A stretch of 64,000 nucleotides of DNA from Earliella scabrosa (Eukaryota > Basidiomycota > Agaricomycetes > Polyporales > Polyporaceae). Under the pieces are notes generated by a model. That model was given only the letters and a program-made list of their open reading frames with translations. It was not told where the DNA came from and ran no database searches. Made by a program: the position numbers and the translations under genes. Within the stretch, counting starts at the first letter, position 1, and every line of letters begins with the position of its first letter. Location: positions 744,001 through 808,000 of the forward strand of contig JABYQQ010000007.1 in NCBI GenBank assembly GCA_022605405.1, written 5' to 3'. Positions 25,168 through 36,100 of the stretch are shown one piece after another.

Positions 25168-26347
25168 GGGGGCGATGTCTGACGAGCGAGGAGGCAGGGG
25201 GCGGGAGGGTGGTAGTAGGATTGGGCTACAGCCCTGAATGTCTGAGATCGGAGAGGAGGTCGAGGTCAGAGAAGAGGACGGTAGCCCAAGGTACTCGGAG
25301 TGAGCGTGGCCACGGAGGGGTGGACGACGCTGAGGAGAGCGTGCGCGATGAAGAGGAGAAGCTTAAGCGGATGAGCTTGTCTGTCGCTGCGCTGTCGGAG
25401 CCCCATCGCGCGACGGATGCATGGATTTATAAGTAGCCGGGAAGTGTGCAGGGCAGTGGCACCGCGAACTGTGAACTCATGAGCGTCCAGTAAAACCGCT
25501 CACCACCAGGCTCCACTCCACACGAGCTGCCGGAGATTCGCGATCCGGGGGGTCTCCTCGGTACTAGTGCCCCTAGTCCGCGTGCTCTGCCCATCGCACT
25601 AACCGATGGCCTCGGATGGCACATCTCTGAGGCTGTCCTCGACAATCGGGAACGTTCGTGTAGGACGGAACATCTCTCTGCTGGTCATACTTAGCCAACC
25701 CCGGTGAGAGAAGACAAGCCTCTGCCCTTGGAGCCGCTCCCGAGCGCACTAATCCACTGCACCAATGAGGCAACCCGGCCCGGGCCCACCACTGCACCGC
25801 CTGCACGAGAGGATGCCACAGTCCTCCCCTAGCCCTTGGAGGTGCTCTCGGTCGGTGGAGAACATGTCCAAGGACGCGGATAACCGTCCTTAAAGCCTCT
25901 TTCCTTGTCAACTCGAAGGTCAGTAGCCTGCAGGCAGGATGCGCACGGTCTAGACCGCCCTCCGAGCTCTCTGTACATACACTGCGACCGTGCCCACCTG
26001 ACGCTGCCGACCACAGGCAGGCAGGCGTTATCGCGATCGGTGCTTCGCGCCCGGGGGCCAGTTTGTCCAAGTATGCCTCTCTCTGCCAGGAAACGGCACG
26101 CAGCGATGCGGGGTGCATGATGAAACTACTCTAATCGATCCAATGCATTAGCTCGCGAGATCGCCCGACGCCGTCAACGTGCATGATCCTGGACCCACCC
26201 AGCATCACCTGAGTGGCCCCCAACGTATGTAAAAACCATGCAGATCGTGTGGGGTCGCGCGATATAGTAAGCCAGGAGGAAGGGGGAACGCGGTGGGTGT
26301 TGCACAGGCGCAACAGTTACTGCGACGCAGGCGGAGCGTCCGAACCC
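25168..26347. other. Intergenic region, no gene seen
   Basis: About 1.2 kb lies between the start of the Pro/Ser-rich gene and the 3' end of the DUF726 gene. A minus-strand open frame at 25573-26118 has no protein-like features. No tRNA could be folded, although the stretch around 25700-25790 was checked. Confidence 0.45.
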
Positions 26348-29300
26348 TCAGCTCTGCCACGGGTTCAGGTCAAGCGTGCTCGACGAAGCCTTCTTCCCGC
26401 TCCCGTACGGGTTCCCGATCTCCCATGGGCTCCGCCCCACCGCTGTGCCTGCTCCTGCTCCCGGCGACGCTGGTGCGAACGATATCGACCCGTCTGCACC
26501 CCCGAACGATAACGCGGGCGCGCCCGCGAACGGATTCGAGAGTACGTCCGTCGAGCGCATCGCACTCAGGCTCGAGGGCGCCCTAAACCCTCCCCCGAAC
26601 CCTCCGTACACGGTCGGCGTAGGTTCCGGCTCGGGGGCGGGCCATATCGAGCCGTCGCTGCTACCAAACGACAGCACGGGTGGCCGCGGTGCAGTAGCGC
26701 CGAACGATGATGTCATATCCGCTTCCGCGGCTGCCGACATGTTGTTGAGCGAGAGCGATCGGGATAGCGTGGAGGAGAGGTCGGCACGGGGGCTTGTGCT
26801 TGTGCTTGGCCCCGCTACGGGCTGCTGGTGGTCCTCGTGCGGGACGGGCGGGAGATCAAGTGACGGCCGTACCTTGGGTGTCGTGGACGGCGAGGGTGTC
26901 TCCGGTAGCGGCGGGGGTGCGGATTCGGTGCGCAGCGTAGGTGGGGGGATGGATGGGGGTGGAAAACGCGTGGGCTGGGGGACCTGCACCTCTTCATGGT
27001 TCAGGTCAGACTTGCCCAGCACCTCCTTGATCGCCGCGAAGTCGAATCCTGCGTGCGCAGGGAGTTCCGAAGATCCCAGATCGCCGTCTGGCGCGGCCGT
27101 CGGTGACTTCGGGGGCTGCTGTGCAGGTGCTTTGGTCGCGGGTGTCGGCGTAGAAGCACCTTCGCGCGGTGGGAGGTCATCATCGTCGGTGGCACTCGAC
27201 TCGGACGTCCTCTTCTTCGCAGCACCAGAAGGCACCGCAGAGGGCGGGCGCGATACCGACTGCGACTGGGACGTGCTCGACGACTTCTTCTTGCGCCTGA
27301 ACCACCCCTTCTTCTCCTTCTCCTCGCCCTCCCTGATGACGACCCGATCGCCCTCGAAGTCGGGCTCCTACAGCATTCGCACGTGACATCAACGACCGCC
27401 AGTCTCTCCACACTAGCCCAGGGACGTACCTCCGGCTCGTCAAAGTAGTCCGCGGTGACCGGGAAGCCGAGCTGGTCCAGGATGAGCGGCATGAACGTCC
27501 GGTAGCTCATGTGGCCCGCGATCTTGTCCGTCACGTCCACGTTCTCGAGCCCCGGAACGTTTTCGACAGGCCGCAGGCCCGCGACGGTGTTCAGGCCGCC
27601 GCTGGTGGCGCGGAACAGGTAGTTGAGCACCCAGTCATTCCGCGCGTACCCGTTGACGAACCGGCCAGAGACGACCGAGCGCGCCTCGAGCCAGGTCGCG
27701 AGCGGCGCCGTCACGGTCGTACCCAGGAGGAAGACGTCCTGGACGATGCCGTACGCGCCTCGCTTCGCGAGGTCGAGGAGCGCGTAGAATATCACACGCG
27801 CGCCTAAGGAGAATCCGATGAGGGTGATGGGACGGACCCCAAGATTCCTCTGCAGCAGAACCTCTGCGAGCACGCTGCCTGCGCCCTTGGCGCGGTCCAA
27901 CGCGTTTGACCACGGGTTGTCGATCAGATAACCTAGCTTGGTCAGAACTGAATCGGGGGTTGTCAGTAGATGCAGGAGATCGTCGGATGTAGGCACTGAC
28001 TGATCGGCCATTGGAGACCAGTCATGAGGAGACCGGTCATGACGGTGGCCCCAAGGGCGGTCTGAGCGATCTGCGAGAGCACCTCGGTTGTTAGGATTTT
28101 GAGGGCACTACCCGTTTCTCGGATCATTTCTGGTTCCCAGAGGACGCTGAACACGTCGCCCACTACCGGATCGAGGACACTGAATGGCAGACGGACGTCA
28201 TCCTGAAGACCGGTCATGAACCTGCCACGGGATATGAACAGAAAGTGTGAGAAAGAGGCGACAACGACATACCCCGGTACAGTGACGATGCAGTTCACTC
28301 GCTTGTGGTTATGTAGGGGTAGGATTTCGAATGTACGGACATATTGCGTTCTTCGCGCCATACCGCGAGCAGCAATGCTAGAGCCCGTCAATACACCACC
28401 AGTTGTGATAACCGCCGCACCACCGGTACCCGCAAGGAACCCTGTCGTTCCAGTGATACCGATGGTAGTGAACGCAGCACCAAGACCTGCTCCAATAACA
28501 GGTGCCAGCAGACCGGCTGACAACCCGATGACAAGACCACCACCTATAGGAACGTCGAGTTAGCTAGTAGAGCACACCTGATGCTGAGCGACGCACCGAG
28601 TGTAGCCAGTCCGAGCATCATATACCGCCTCTTCTTGTGGCTCTTGGCTGCCTCTTGTATTGACTCTTGGTGCTCCAGTTTCTCCACGCCTTCTTGAATC
28701 TCAAGCGCCTCTGTCACTCGACGCTCAAACTTAACAACATCGATCCAGCCGAGACCGAGCTTCAGCGCTACGTTCTCGAGAAGCACTCGAGATCGAGCAT
28801 CGTATACGCTGTCTGCAATCAGGATGAGGAATAGATCACAGAGCACGGTCCACCGGATGTCAAGCGTGACGTCCTTGTCGGCGGCAGAGAGATGGGTACT
28901 GACGCCAGGCATGGCGGGAGCGGCAGTGTCTTCAAGCACTTTCGCAGTCGTCTGATATGGCTTGGGAGGAACAGGCGGCGCATGCGCTGTATACGCCGGG
29001 GGTGGTGTTGAAGGGGGTGTGGTACTGGTGTTGTCGGAGATGTCTGCAGACTCCTTCGCGGCCTCCGCTTCACGGATCTCAGCCAGTCGTCGAGCCTCTG
29101 CTGGATCGTACTCGGGATTGGCGACAGTGTGGGTGGTCATCAGAGGAGGTACGAGATCCTTGGCTTCTATTCCGTGCTGTCCGAGGCTCTCGATCATCTT
29201 CTGTTCTAACGGACTTGTTCAGTGTGAGGCCCGACTTGACGGAGCGAATATGGGGAGAGGACACTTCACCTTCAGTCGCTAATTCCATATGATAGTATAG

Positions 29301-29837
29301 CCGGCCCATTATCTTCAATGACCACAGCTCCATGTTCTGTATGGCCTTCTTGAGCTCCTTCCGATTGACCCTCTTCAGTTGGTCCGCCATCTCCTTTGCC
29401 GTAAGGTGACACAAGCCGACATACGCGATCCGCTGAGCCTCCGTGAGCATGTCCTTCGTTTGCTGCATCTGGCTGAGAGGAGTCATAGCCTTGTCCTCGT
29501 CGAAGAGATAACGTGTGCGCAGATGGACCTCATCCGAATCGTCCTCCTCGTTCATCCGGAGCCTAGTGTACTCGCTCTCGTTCTGGTCCGCCTTGGTCCG
29601 CCATTCGTTCCCCTTGTAGTCAACATCCAGCACGGCACCCGTCGCATTACTCGCGCCGACTGTTGCGCTCGCATCCTTCTTGGCGGAAGGGACATAGTGA
29701 TACTTCTTCTGGTCCTCTTCATCCAAGCCACCGTCGTCCTCTTGACGGACGACGGGCATGTCCTGCCAGCCCTCATCATCATCGTCGAACGGGTCGGGCT
29801 CAATGGGCTTGACGGGCGGCGCAGAGACAACAGGCAT
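26348..29837 (-). CDS. DUF726 family membrane protein (TMCO4/MIL1-like), six exons
   Basis: Exons 29837-29270, 29205-28597, 28543-28273, 28221-28001, 27947-27430 and 27367-26348 give 1068 codons in a closed frame. The N terminus is acidic (DPFDDDDEGWQDMPVV). A central hydrophobic Gly-rich stretch (GLVIGLSAGLLAPVIGAGLG and onward) should cross or enter the membrane. An alpha/beta-hydrolase-like segment follows, with LTKLGYLIDNPWSNALDRA and the nucleophile-elbow motif GFSLGARV. This order is characteristic of DUF726 proteins; the yeast relative is MIL1 (YFL034W). A lipase-like function is suggested by the GxSxG motif but not proven. The last 340 residues are Pro/Ser/Gly-rich and likely cytosolic. 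Exon 2 uses the acceptor at 29206; the later cag would break the frame. Confidence 0.9.
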
Positions 29838-30099
29838 GAGGAGGAACAAGGAGGATGAATGGAGGAAGGACGGGAACGAGGACGCAGGGAGGAAGCAATG
29901 TACGCTAGGCGCCCATAGAGTATGATGCGATCCGACTCCGACATCAAGCAGATCGTAGGCGCACGCACGAAAGGTGTGTACTGGCTCGGATTCTGCCTCG
30001 AACAGTGCACGAGAACACAAGAAGGATGGGTGCGAGATATGACGGGGAATAGTTGTCGTGATGATACAATAGAGTGTCTAGGAAAATACAGACCAGCGT
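29838..30099. other. Short gap between DUF726 gene and SRP14
   Basis: About 260 bp between two minus-strand genes. It should hold the DUF726 promoter and the SRP14 transcript end. No further element was recognised. Confidence 0.4.
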
Positions 30100-30762
30100 T
30101 CAGGACGACTTGGTTCGCGCCTTCGACTCCTCCCTCTCCTGGGCTCTCTTCTTTGCCTCCTCCAGCTTCGATGCAGCCTTCAGTTTGCGCTGACGTTTTC
30201 GTCGCCCGGCGCCACGCTTTGGACCCTCCACCACAATCTCCTCCTGCAGACGACGCTTTTTGCGTGCAGCCTCTTCCGCCTTCTGCTTTTCACGCTTCTT
30301 GTCACGTTTCCGAAGCGTCGTCATGGATGTCTTGAGAAGGTTCCCGTATGCCGCGTGGAATCTCTCCAGATCGGCAGGGTGAACCTGGTGTTCGAATGTG
30401 TGTGTGGATATCGGTGGGATGGCGGAGAGACGTGAGTACTCACCACGGTGGAGTATTTTGCCTCCTTGCCGTCCGTGACGCGGACAAGACATGGATACTC
30501 CTTGTCTTTATCGTCCTCCGAGGACATGTGGACATCGCCGCCCTCGTGCAATACTGTTAACGGATGGATGTCAAGGGATGTCCTCTCGCAGTTCTCCACG
30601 CGCTGCACGCACATCGTTTATGGGTGAGCCATATGGACCCCGATTTCGAGCTCGACTCGAACAGCGTCGACACTTGTTTCAGAAACTATAGGAGCACCAT
30701 CAGATCTGATACAAGAGAACACAGACGAAGCTACTCACAGTCTCGTTATCGACCAGCTGCAT
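30100..30762 (-). CDS. SRP14: Signal recognition particle subunit SRP14, four exons
   Basis: Exons 30762-30739 (24 nt), 30685-30613, 30553-30444 and 30384-30100 give 163 codons in frame. The protein begins MQLVDNET-FLKQVSTLFESS and has the SRP14 signature GSIWLTHKRL. A loop follows, then CLVRVTDGKEAKYSTVV and the helix with DLERFHAAYGNLLKTSM and LRKRDKKREK. The tail is a long Lys/Arg-rich helix. SRP14 binds SRP9 (in animals) or acts as a homodimer (in yeast) on the Alu domain of SRP RNA, slowing elongation during targeting to the ER. The first exon codes only eight residues. Confidence 0.92.
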
Positions 30763-31008
30763 TGGAGCTGGGAGGGCGGGCCCAAGTGCACAAGCATCGG
30801 TCCCCCTGCCGTGACTTCCGAGGCGTGTGACAGGCCGTCACGCTGCAATATGGGCGCCTCGTAAAGAGACGCGGACCGGCTTTGCAGTGGATTGCTCATC
30901 CTTGCGCACCGTCTCCGAGAACTTCTCGACAGTCGACAGCACCATGGTCATCCTCTCCGCTACTTGTACCCAGCCTCCATCTCCGACCGCCATCTCGCCT
31001 TCTGGCCC
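30763..31008. promoter_or_regulatory. Shared promoter region of SRP14 and the MET1-like gene
   Basis: Only 246 bp separates the divergent start codons of SRP14 (minus) and the MET1-like gene (plus). Both genes must draw their core promoters from this stretch. No named transcription-factor site was identified by eye. Confidence 0.6.
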
Positions 31009-32918
31009 ATGTCCCTCATGCAGCCGTTCCCGGCCCCCGTAGGAGGTGCCTCCCTTCTCCTCGCGTTCAGGCCAGTGGAGAAGACCATCCTCATAATCGG
31101 CGGGAACACACTCGCAGCGTCGCGCGCGTTCGCTGCCTTGGAGGCTGACGCCGACGTTATTGTCCTCGCGAAGGGAGGGCACGACGGCTCTTGCGAGGAG
31201 CTGCGTTGGCGGGCAACGCAAGGTCAGCTAAACCTCCTCGACCTCGACTCCCTTCCATGCACCGCAGCAAGTCCACAGGATTACTGGCGCGACGCCAAAG
31301 CCATCGACTCCTTCATCTTTTCCCATCCGCGCCCAATACACCTTGTGTGTATCACCGACACTTCGTTCTCCCCTCACGGATACCGGCGCACTCATGACTC
31401 CGCGGAATACATCCGAAACCTTTGTCGCCACCGAAGAATACCGACTAATGTCGCGGACATGCCTGATCTCTGCGACTTCACTTTCATGTCAACCCAACGC
31501 TTCGCGGACCTGGAGACAGGGAGAGGTACCCCCTTGCAAGTGGGCGTGACGACCAATGGTCATGGTTGTCGACTCGCGGGGCGCATACGACGTGATATCG
31601 TCGCGAGTCTCCCGAAGGACATAGGACGCGCGGTGGAGAAGGTGGGCCAACTCAGGGCGCTCGCGAAGTCTTCCGATGACCAGGTGGACAGTGTCGAAGA
31701 AGAGCAGGAGTTGAACGAGGACGGCGCCCCTGTCACCCCAAATGAGCCGGTTCCCCCGCGGAAAGTCGAGGAGACGGCGAAGGAACGGGCACGGAGGAGA
31801 CTGAAGTGGGTTGCGCAGGTCAGCGAGTACTGGCCGATACGTCAACTTGCTCACATGACAGACGACGACATGGGCGCCGTTCTCGATGGACGCGACAACC
31901 TGCGAAGTACGACGCCTCCTAATGCCTCGAGATCTCACACGGACGGTATTATCGCAACCTCGGTGCATGACCTCGCATTCTGTCCCCCTGCTCGAGGCAG
32001 AATATTCTTGGTGGGGTCCGGTCCCGGCCACCCATCCCTTCTGACGGTCGCGACCCATGCCGCTCTCACGAAACATGCTCAGCTCGTCTTGTCGGATAAG
32101 CTCGTCCCAGCTGCGGTGCTCGCCCTCATTCCTCCTGGGGTCGAAGTCCGTATCGCAAGGAAGTTCCCGGGCAATGCGGATGGCGCGCAGAATGAGCTTA
32201 TGGAAGCTGCAATAGAGGCAGCAAGACGCGGTTTGACCGTCGTCCGGGTAAGTTCCTCATTACAGGTGCATCACGAAGTTCCCTGACTATCTAATAGCTG
32301 AAACAAGGAGACCCGACCGTCTACGGCCGTGCAGGCGAGGAGGTGTTGTACTTCCGGGCTCACGGCTTTGAACCAGTTGTTGTACCCGGTGTCAGCTCCG
32401 TTCTAGCAGGACCCACCTTCGCCGGCATACCCGTCACCCAGCGTGGGGCAGCTGAATCATTCATCGTCTGCACCGGCGTCGGGCGTCAGGGCAAAGAGGT
32501 CAAGCTTCCTGGGTACGAGCGTAGCCGGACGCTCGTGATCCTCATGGGGGTAGCCCGGCTCCCGCAGGTACTGGAGACGCTTCAATCCGAAGCCGAAGAA
32601 CCCTCAAGACGCCGCACGGGAGCGCCATACCCGTCTCGTACTCCCATCGCTCTCATCGAACGCGCATCGATGCCCGACCAGCGGGTTATTTGCTCAACAC
32701 TGTGCGACATTACCGCCGCGCTGGAGAGCGTCGGTGAGCAGAGACCTCCGGGTATGCTCGTCGTTGGGTGGTCGGTTTTGTCTCTTTGGGAGAAGGGAGA
32801 CATGTCCATTCTTGATGAAGACGGGGAGACACGCGATGAGGACAGACTGAGGACATGGCTTGGCGAGAAGTTGTGGCGTGTCACGGAGGGTCTTGAAGCA
32901 GGATGGGAAGACTGGTGA
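31009..32918 (+). CDS. MET1: Uroporphyrinogen-III C-methyltransferase with precorrin-2 dehydrogenase-like N-terminal part (MET1-type)
   Basis: Two exons, 31009-32247 and 32298-32918, give 619 codons. The N-terminal part has an NAD-binding-like start (TILIIGGNTLAASRAFAALE) and resembles the dehydrogenase/ferrochelatase half of CysG. The C-terminal part is a tetrapyrrole methylase: VGSGPGHPSLLT binds SAM and substrate, KQGDPTVYGRAGEE is the GDP signature, and VVPGVSSVLAGP follows. The enzyme makes precorrin-2 from uroporphyrinogen III, the first committed step to sirohaem, the cofactor of sulfite and nitrite reductases. Whether the N-terminal part keeps dehydrogenase activity is not clear. An acidic linker separates the parts. 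The start chosen is MSLMQPF; the second Met at 31018 is equally possible. Confidence 0.9.
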
Positions 32919-33054
32919 TTTTGGGAGATATTCGAGTACTCCTCTGAGTACTACTTAGATTGCGCTATGCATACCGTATAATGTCAAGTGCCGTTCATGC
33001 TCCTCAATGTAACCACCCGGAGATTGCGGTACCGAGCAATTGGAAGCCACGCGG

Positions 33055-33089
33055 ACGCGTGTGTCACGTGCGTGACACGCGCGACGCGT
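33055..33089. promoter_or_regulatory. Two MCB-type ACGCGT sites flanking an 18-bp palindrome before SMC4
   Basis: ACGCGT occurs at 33055-33060 and 33084-33089. Between them, 33061-33078 is a perfect inverted repeat with 8-bp arms (GTGTCACG / CGTGACAC) and a 2-bp spacer; it contains CACGTG. The cluster starts about 125 bp before the SMC4 ATG. In yeasts ACGCGT is the MluI cell-cycle box bound by MBF at G1/S, and CACGTG is an E-box. Cell-cycle control of SMC4 would make sense, but the factor binding here is an inference. Confidence 0.5.
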
Positions 33090-33181
33090 TGTGGCCCCGG
33101 CGGTTCAGCCTTGAACGTCTTCCTCGTAACCTCCACTCTACCAGTCCGCCCAGGTGAAGTTTCTTCAGCTCGTCACCCGCG

Positions 33182-36100
33182 ATGCCACCTCGACGGTCGT
33201 CCAGGACGCGTGCCTCGGTCGAGCCTCCGGCAGCCGCCTCGAAACGCAAGCGTAATGAACCCGTAGAGGTCCCCGATTCAGGCGATGAGGACGTGAAGCC
33301 CGCGCCAAGAACACGTAGATCAAGCTCTGTGCAACCCGCCAAAGGACGTACGTCGACGCGCTCTAGGAAGTCTTTGGAGGAGGTCCAGGAGGAACAGGAG
33401 GAGGAGGCCCCACCGCCTGCTAAGAAGTCGCGCCCATCCTTAGAAACCGAGGACTCTGAGGCCGAGCAGGAGGGGGCCCCGAAAGGCAGGTCACGCAAGC
33501 CTTCGTCGAGAGCTTCTGCTGCCGCCCCAGTAGCATCCTCGTCACGCAAGACGAGGGCATCCAGCGTCGGGGTGAAGTCCGAGGCTGCCGAAGTTCCTGT
33601 CCCGAAGAGAAAGACTGTCGCTGCGAGGGGAACGCGCGCGACTCGACGCGTTTCGACGATCGTCATCGACTCGGACCATGAGGAGCCCTACGAACTCGAC
33701 GAGAATGGCCAGCCCCAAGAACTGAAGGCCCCGCCCAAGCCTGCTGCTCCCACGAAGGGCAAACGAGGCGCGAAGAAGGAGAAGGTTGTGTACGTGATTG
33801 ACGACTCTGATGACGAGCCACAGGCAGGGCCCTCACGCCCGAGAAGGAAGGGCAAGGAGATGACGCCAGTGAAGGAGGAAGTCGCAGAGGCGGAGGATGA
33901 AGTTAAGGGGGAAGAGGAGGACGAGGAGGTGAAGGAGGAGGAGCCGGTGGCTCAGCCCACTGTTAAGGCGGATGCTGAGCAAGAGGAAGCTGAAGAGGAG
34001 GCCGAAGAAGAAGCCGAAGCAGCCGCAGCCGTGCTCGATGAAGCGGACGAGGCAGCTCAGTCCCCAGTCGAGGAAGAAGAACATTCGCTGTTGGATCCTC
34101 CAATCTCCTCTATCCCGAAGCAGCCCCCTCCGACGGCACCCGCTCCAGAAGAGCCCGAACGCCCCAAGTCACGGCTTGTCATTCACAAGATGGCCCTGGT
34201 GAACTTCAAGAGCTATGCTGGACGTCAAGAGATTGGACCATTCCATAAGGTTTGTCACTCGGACCATATGCACTCGCGACACCTCTCTGACCGCCCGTTA
34301 TAACTGCAGTCGTTCTCTGCCATAGTCGGACCTAATGGGTCTGGCAAGTCGAACACGATCGATGCTTTGTTGTTTGTCTTCGGTTATCGCGCATCGAAGA
34401 TGCGGCAGGGCAAGCTCTCCGAGCTCATCCATAACTCGGCCAAGTTTCCCAATCTTACCGAGTGCAGTGTCGAGGTCCACTTCCGCGATATCATTGACTT
34501 AGTATGTGATTCGGTGCTTAGCTATGACGCGCCACTGACCAGCCATAGCCTGGGCCGGACGCGTTTGAGGTCGTTCCTAACACGAAGCTCGTCGTGACGC
34601 GTACAGCATACAAGAACAACAGTAGCAAATACTCCGTCAATGGTCAAGCAAGCAGTTACGGCCAAGTACAGTCCTTGTTGAAGAGTCGTGGAATCGATCT
34701 GGACCACAATCGGTTCCTCATCTTGCAGGTATGTCTGTCCTTGTACATCACGAGTGGCAAACCTGACCCATCTCCACCAGGGTGAAGTTGAGTCCATTGC
34801 TCAGATGAAGCCGAAGGCCGCGAACGAGAACGATGACGGACTCCTTGAGTACCTTGAGGACATCATCGGAACGTCTGGTTACAAGGCGCCAATTGAGAAT
34901 GCCCTTGCCGAGGTGGAACGCCTGTCCGAGGAACGTCAGGAGAAGCTAAACCGTCTCCGCATCGTCGACAAGGACCGCAAGGCTCTTGAGGCGAAGAAGA
35001 AAGAAGCCGAAGACTACCTCAGAATGGTCAACGACCTCGTGCGAGCCAGGTCCCGTCTCTGGCAGTGGTACATCTGGAAGTGTTTGGTGAACGAGGCCGA
35101 ACTCGAGAAGAAGATGGTGCGCGTGGATTGTGATCCTAGCCGACTGCCCTACTAACGATGATGTGCTATCTCTAGGCTGCAGCTCAGCAGGCTCTTCAAG
35201 AGGAGCGTGACCAAAACCGGGATGACGTCGCACACTTGGAAGCCATGGAGCAGCACTTCAAGGAGCGGGAGGCTGCATACGAGGCCAGTATCTACGATTG
35301 GGACGGCGTCTGTCGGCGGACTCATATATGACAACAGGAAATCCAACGTGCTGCGGCAGAAGCTCTCGAGGATCTCGCCGCGCGGGAGAAGACTCAGATC
35401 AGTCTCACCGAGAAGCGCAAGCACGCGAACACGAAGGCAAAGAAGCTCAAGAAGGCGATTGACGAAGTAGGTGCTCTCGCAGATCATTGACGGAGGCAAG
35501 CCTTGAGCTCATGCTGTGCGCAGGACGAGCATGCCAAGAACCAAGCTAGGCGCGTCATCGAGGATAGCGAGGTTAAGATGGAGCAGAAGAAGGAGGAACT
35601 GGAGGGCTTGGAACAAGACCTGGACCAGGCGGAGAGAGCGCTCGAGGAGATTAGGGACAGCTTGAAAGGCTAGAGCAATCTCGTCACGTCGCTCCCGCGT
35701 TTTCTTACTTCTCTTTCACAGACAAGACCCAGGTTTTCCATGACCAAATCGAGGCAAAGCAGAAGGATTTGCAGCCATGGACTGCGAAGATCAACGCGAA
35801 GCAAGCTGAAATCGACGTGGCCTCAGGCGAGCGAGATGCACTGCAGAAGAAGGCCGAAGCGGTGAAGGCGGCTAAAGAGCAAGCCGAAGCTGAACTGCAG
35901 CAACTGCGCGAAGACCACGAGGCGAAGACTGAGCAGCTGGAGAAACTGAAGAGCGAGAAGACCCAGACTCTGAACTCCCTGCGGAAGGCCGAGCATGACT
36001 ACCAGGTATGGACTATGTTTGTGATACGTGGTGCATTTGCTGATGTTGCTACAGGAGGCGCAGAAGCATCTTCAGAGTTTGCGCGCCAAGGCTTCTGCTT

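Noticed and set aside
25690..25800. tRNA-like appearance on the minus strand
   Set aside because: No B-box (GTTCGANTC-type), no matching acceptor stem and no clear anticodon arm.
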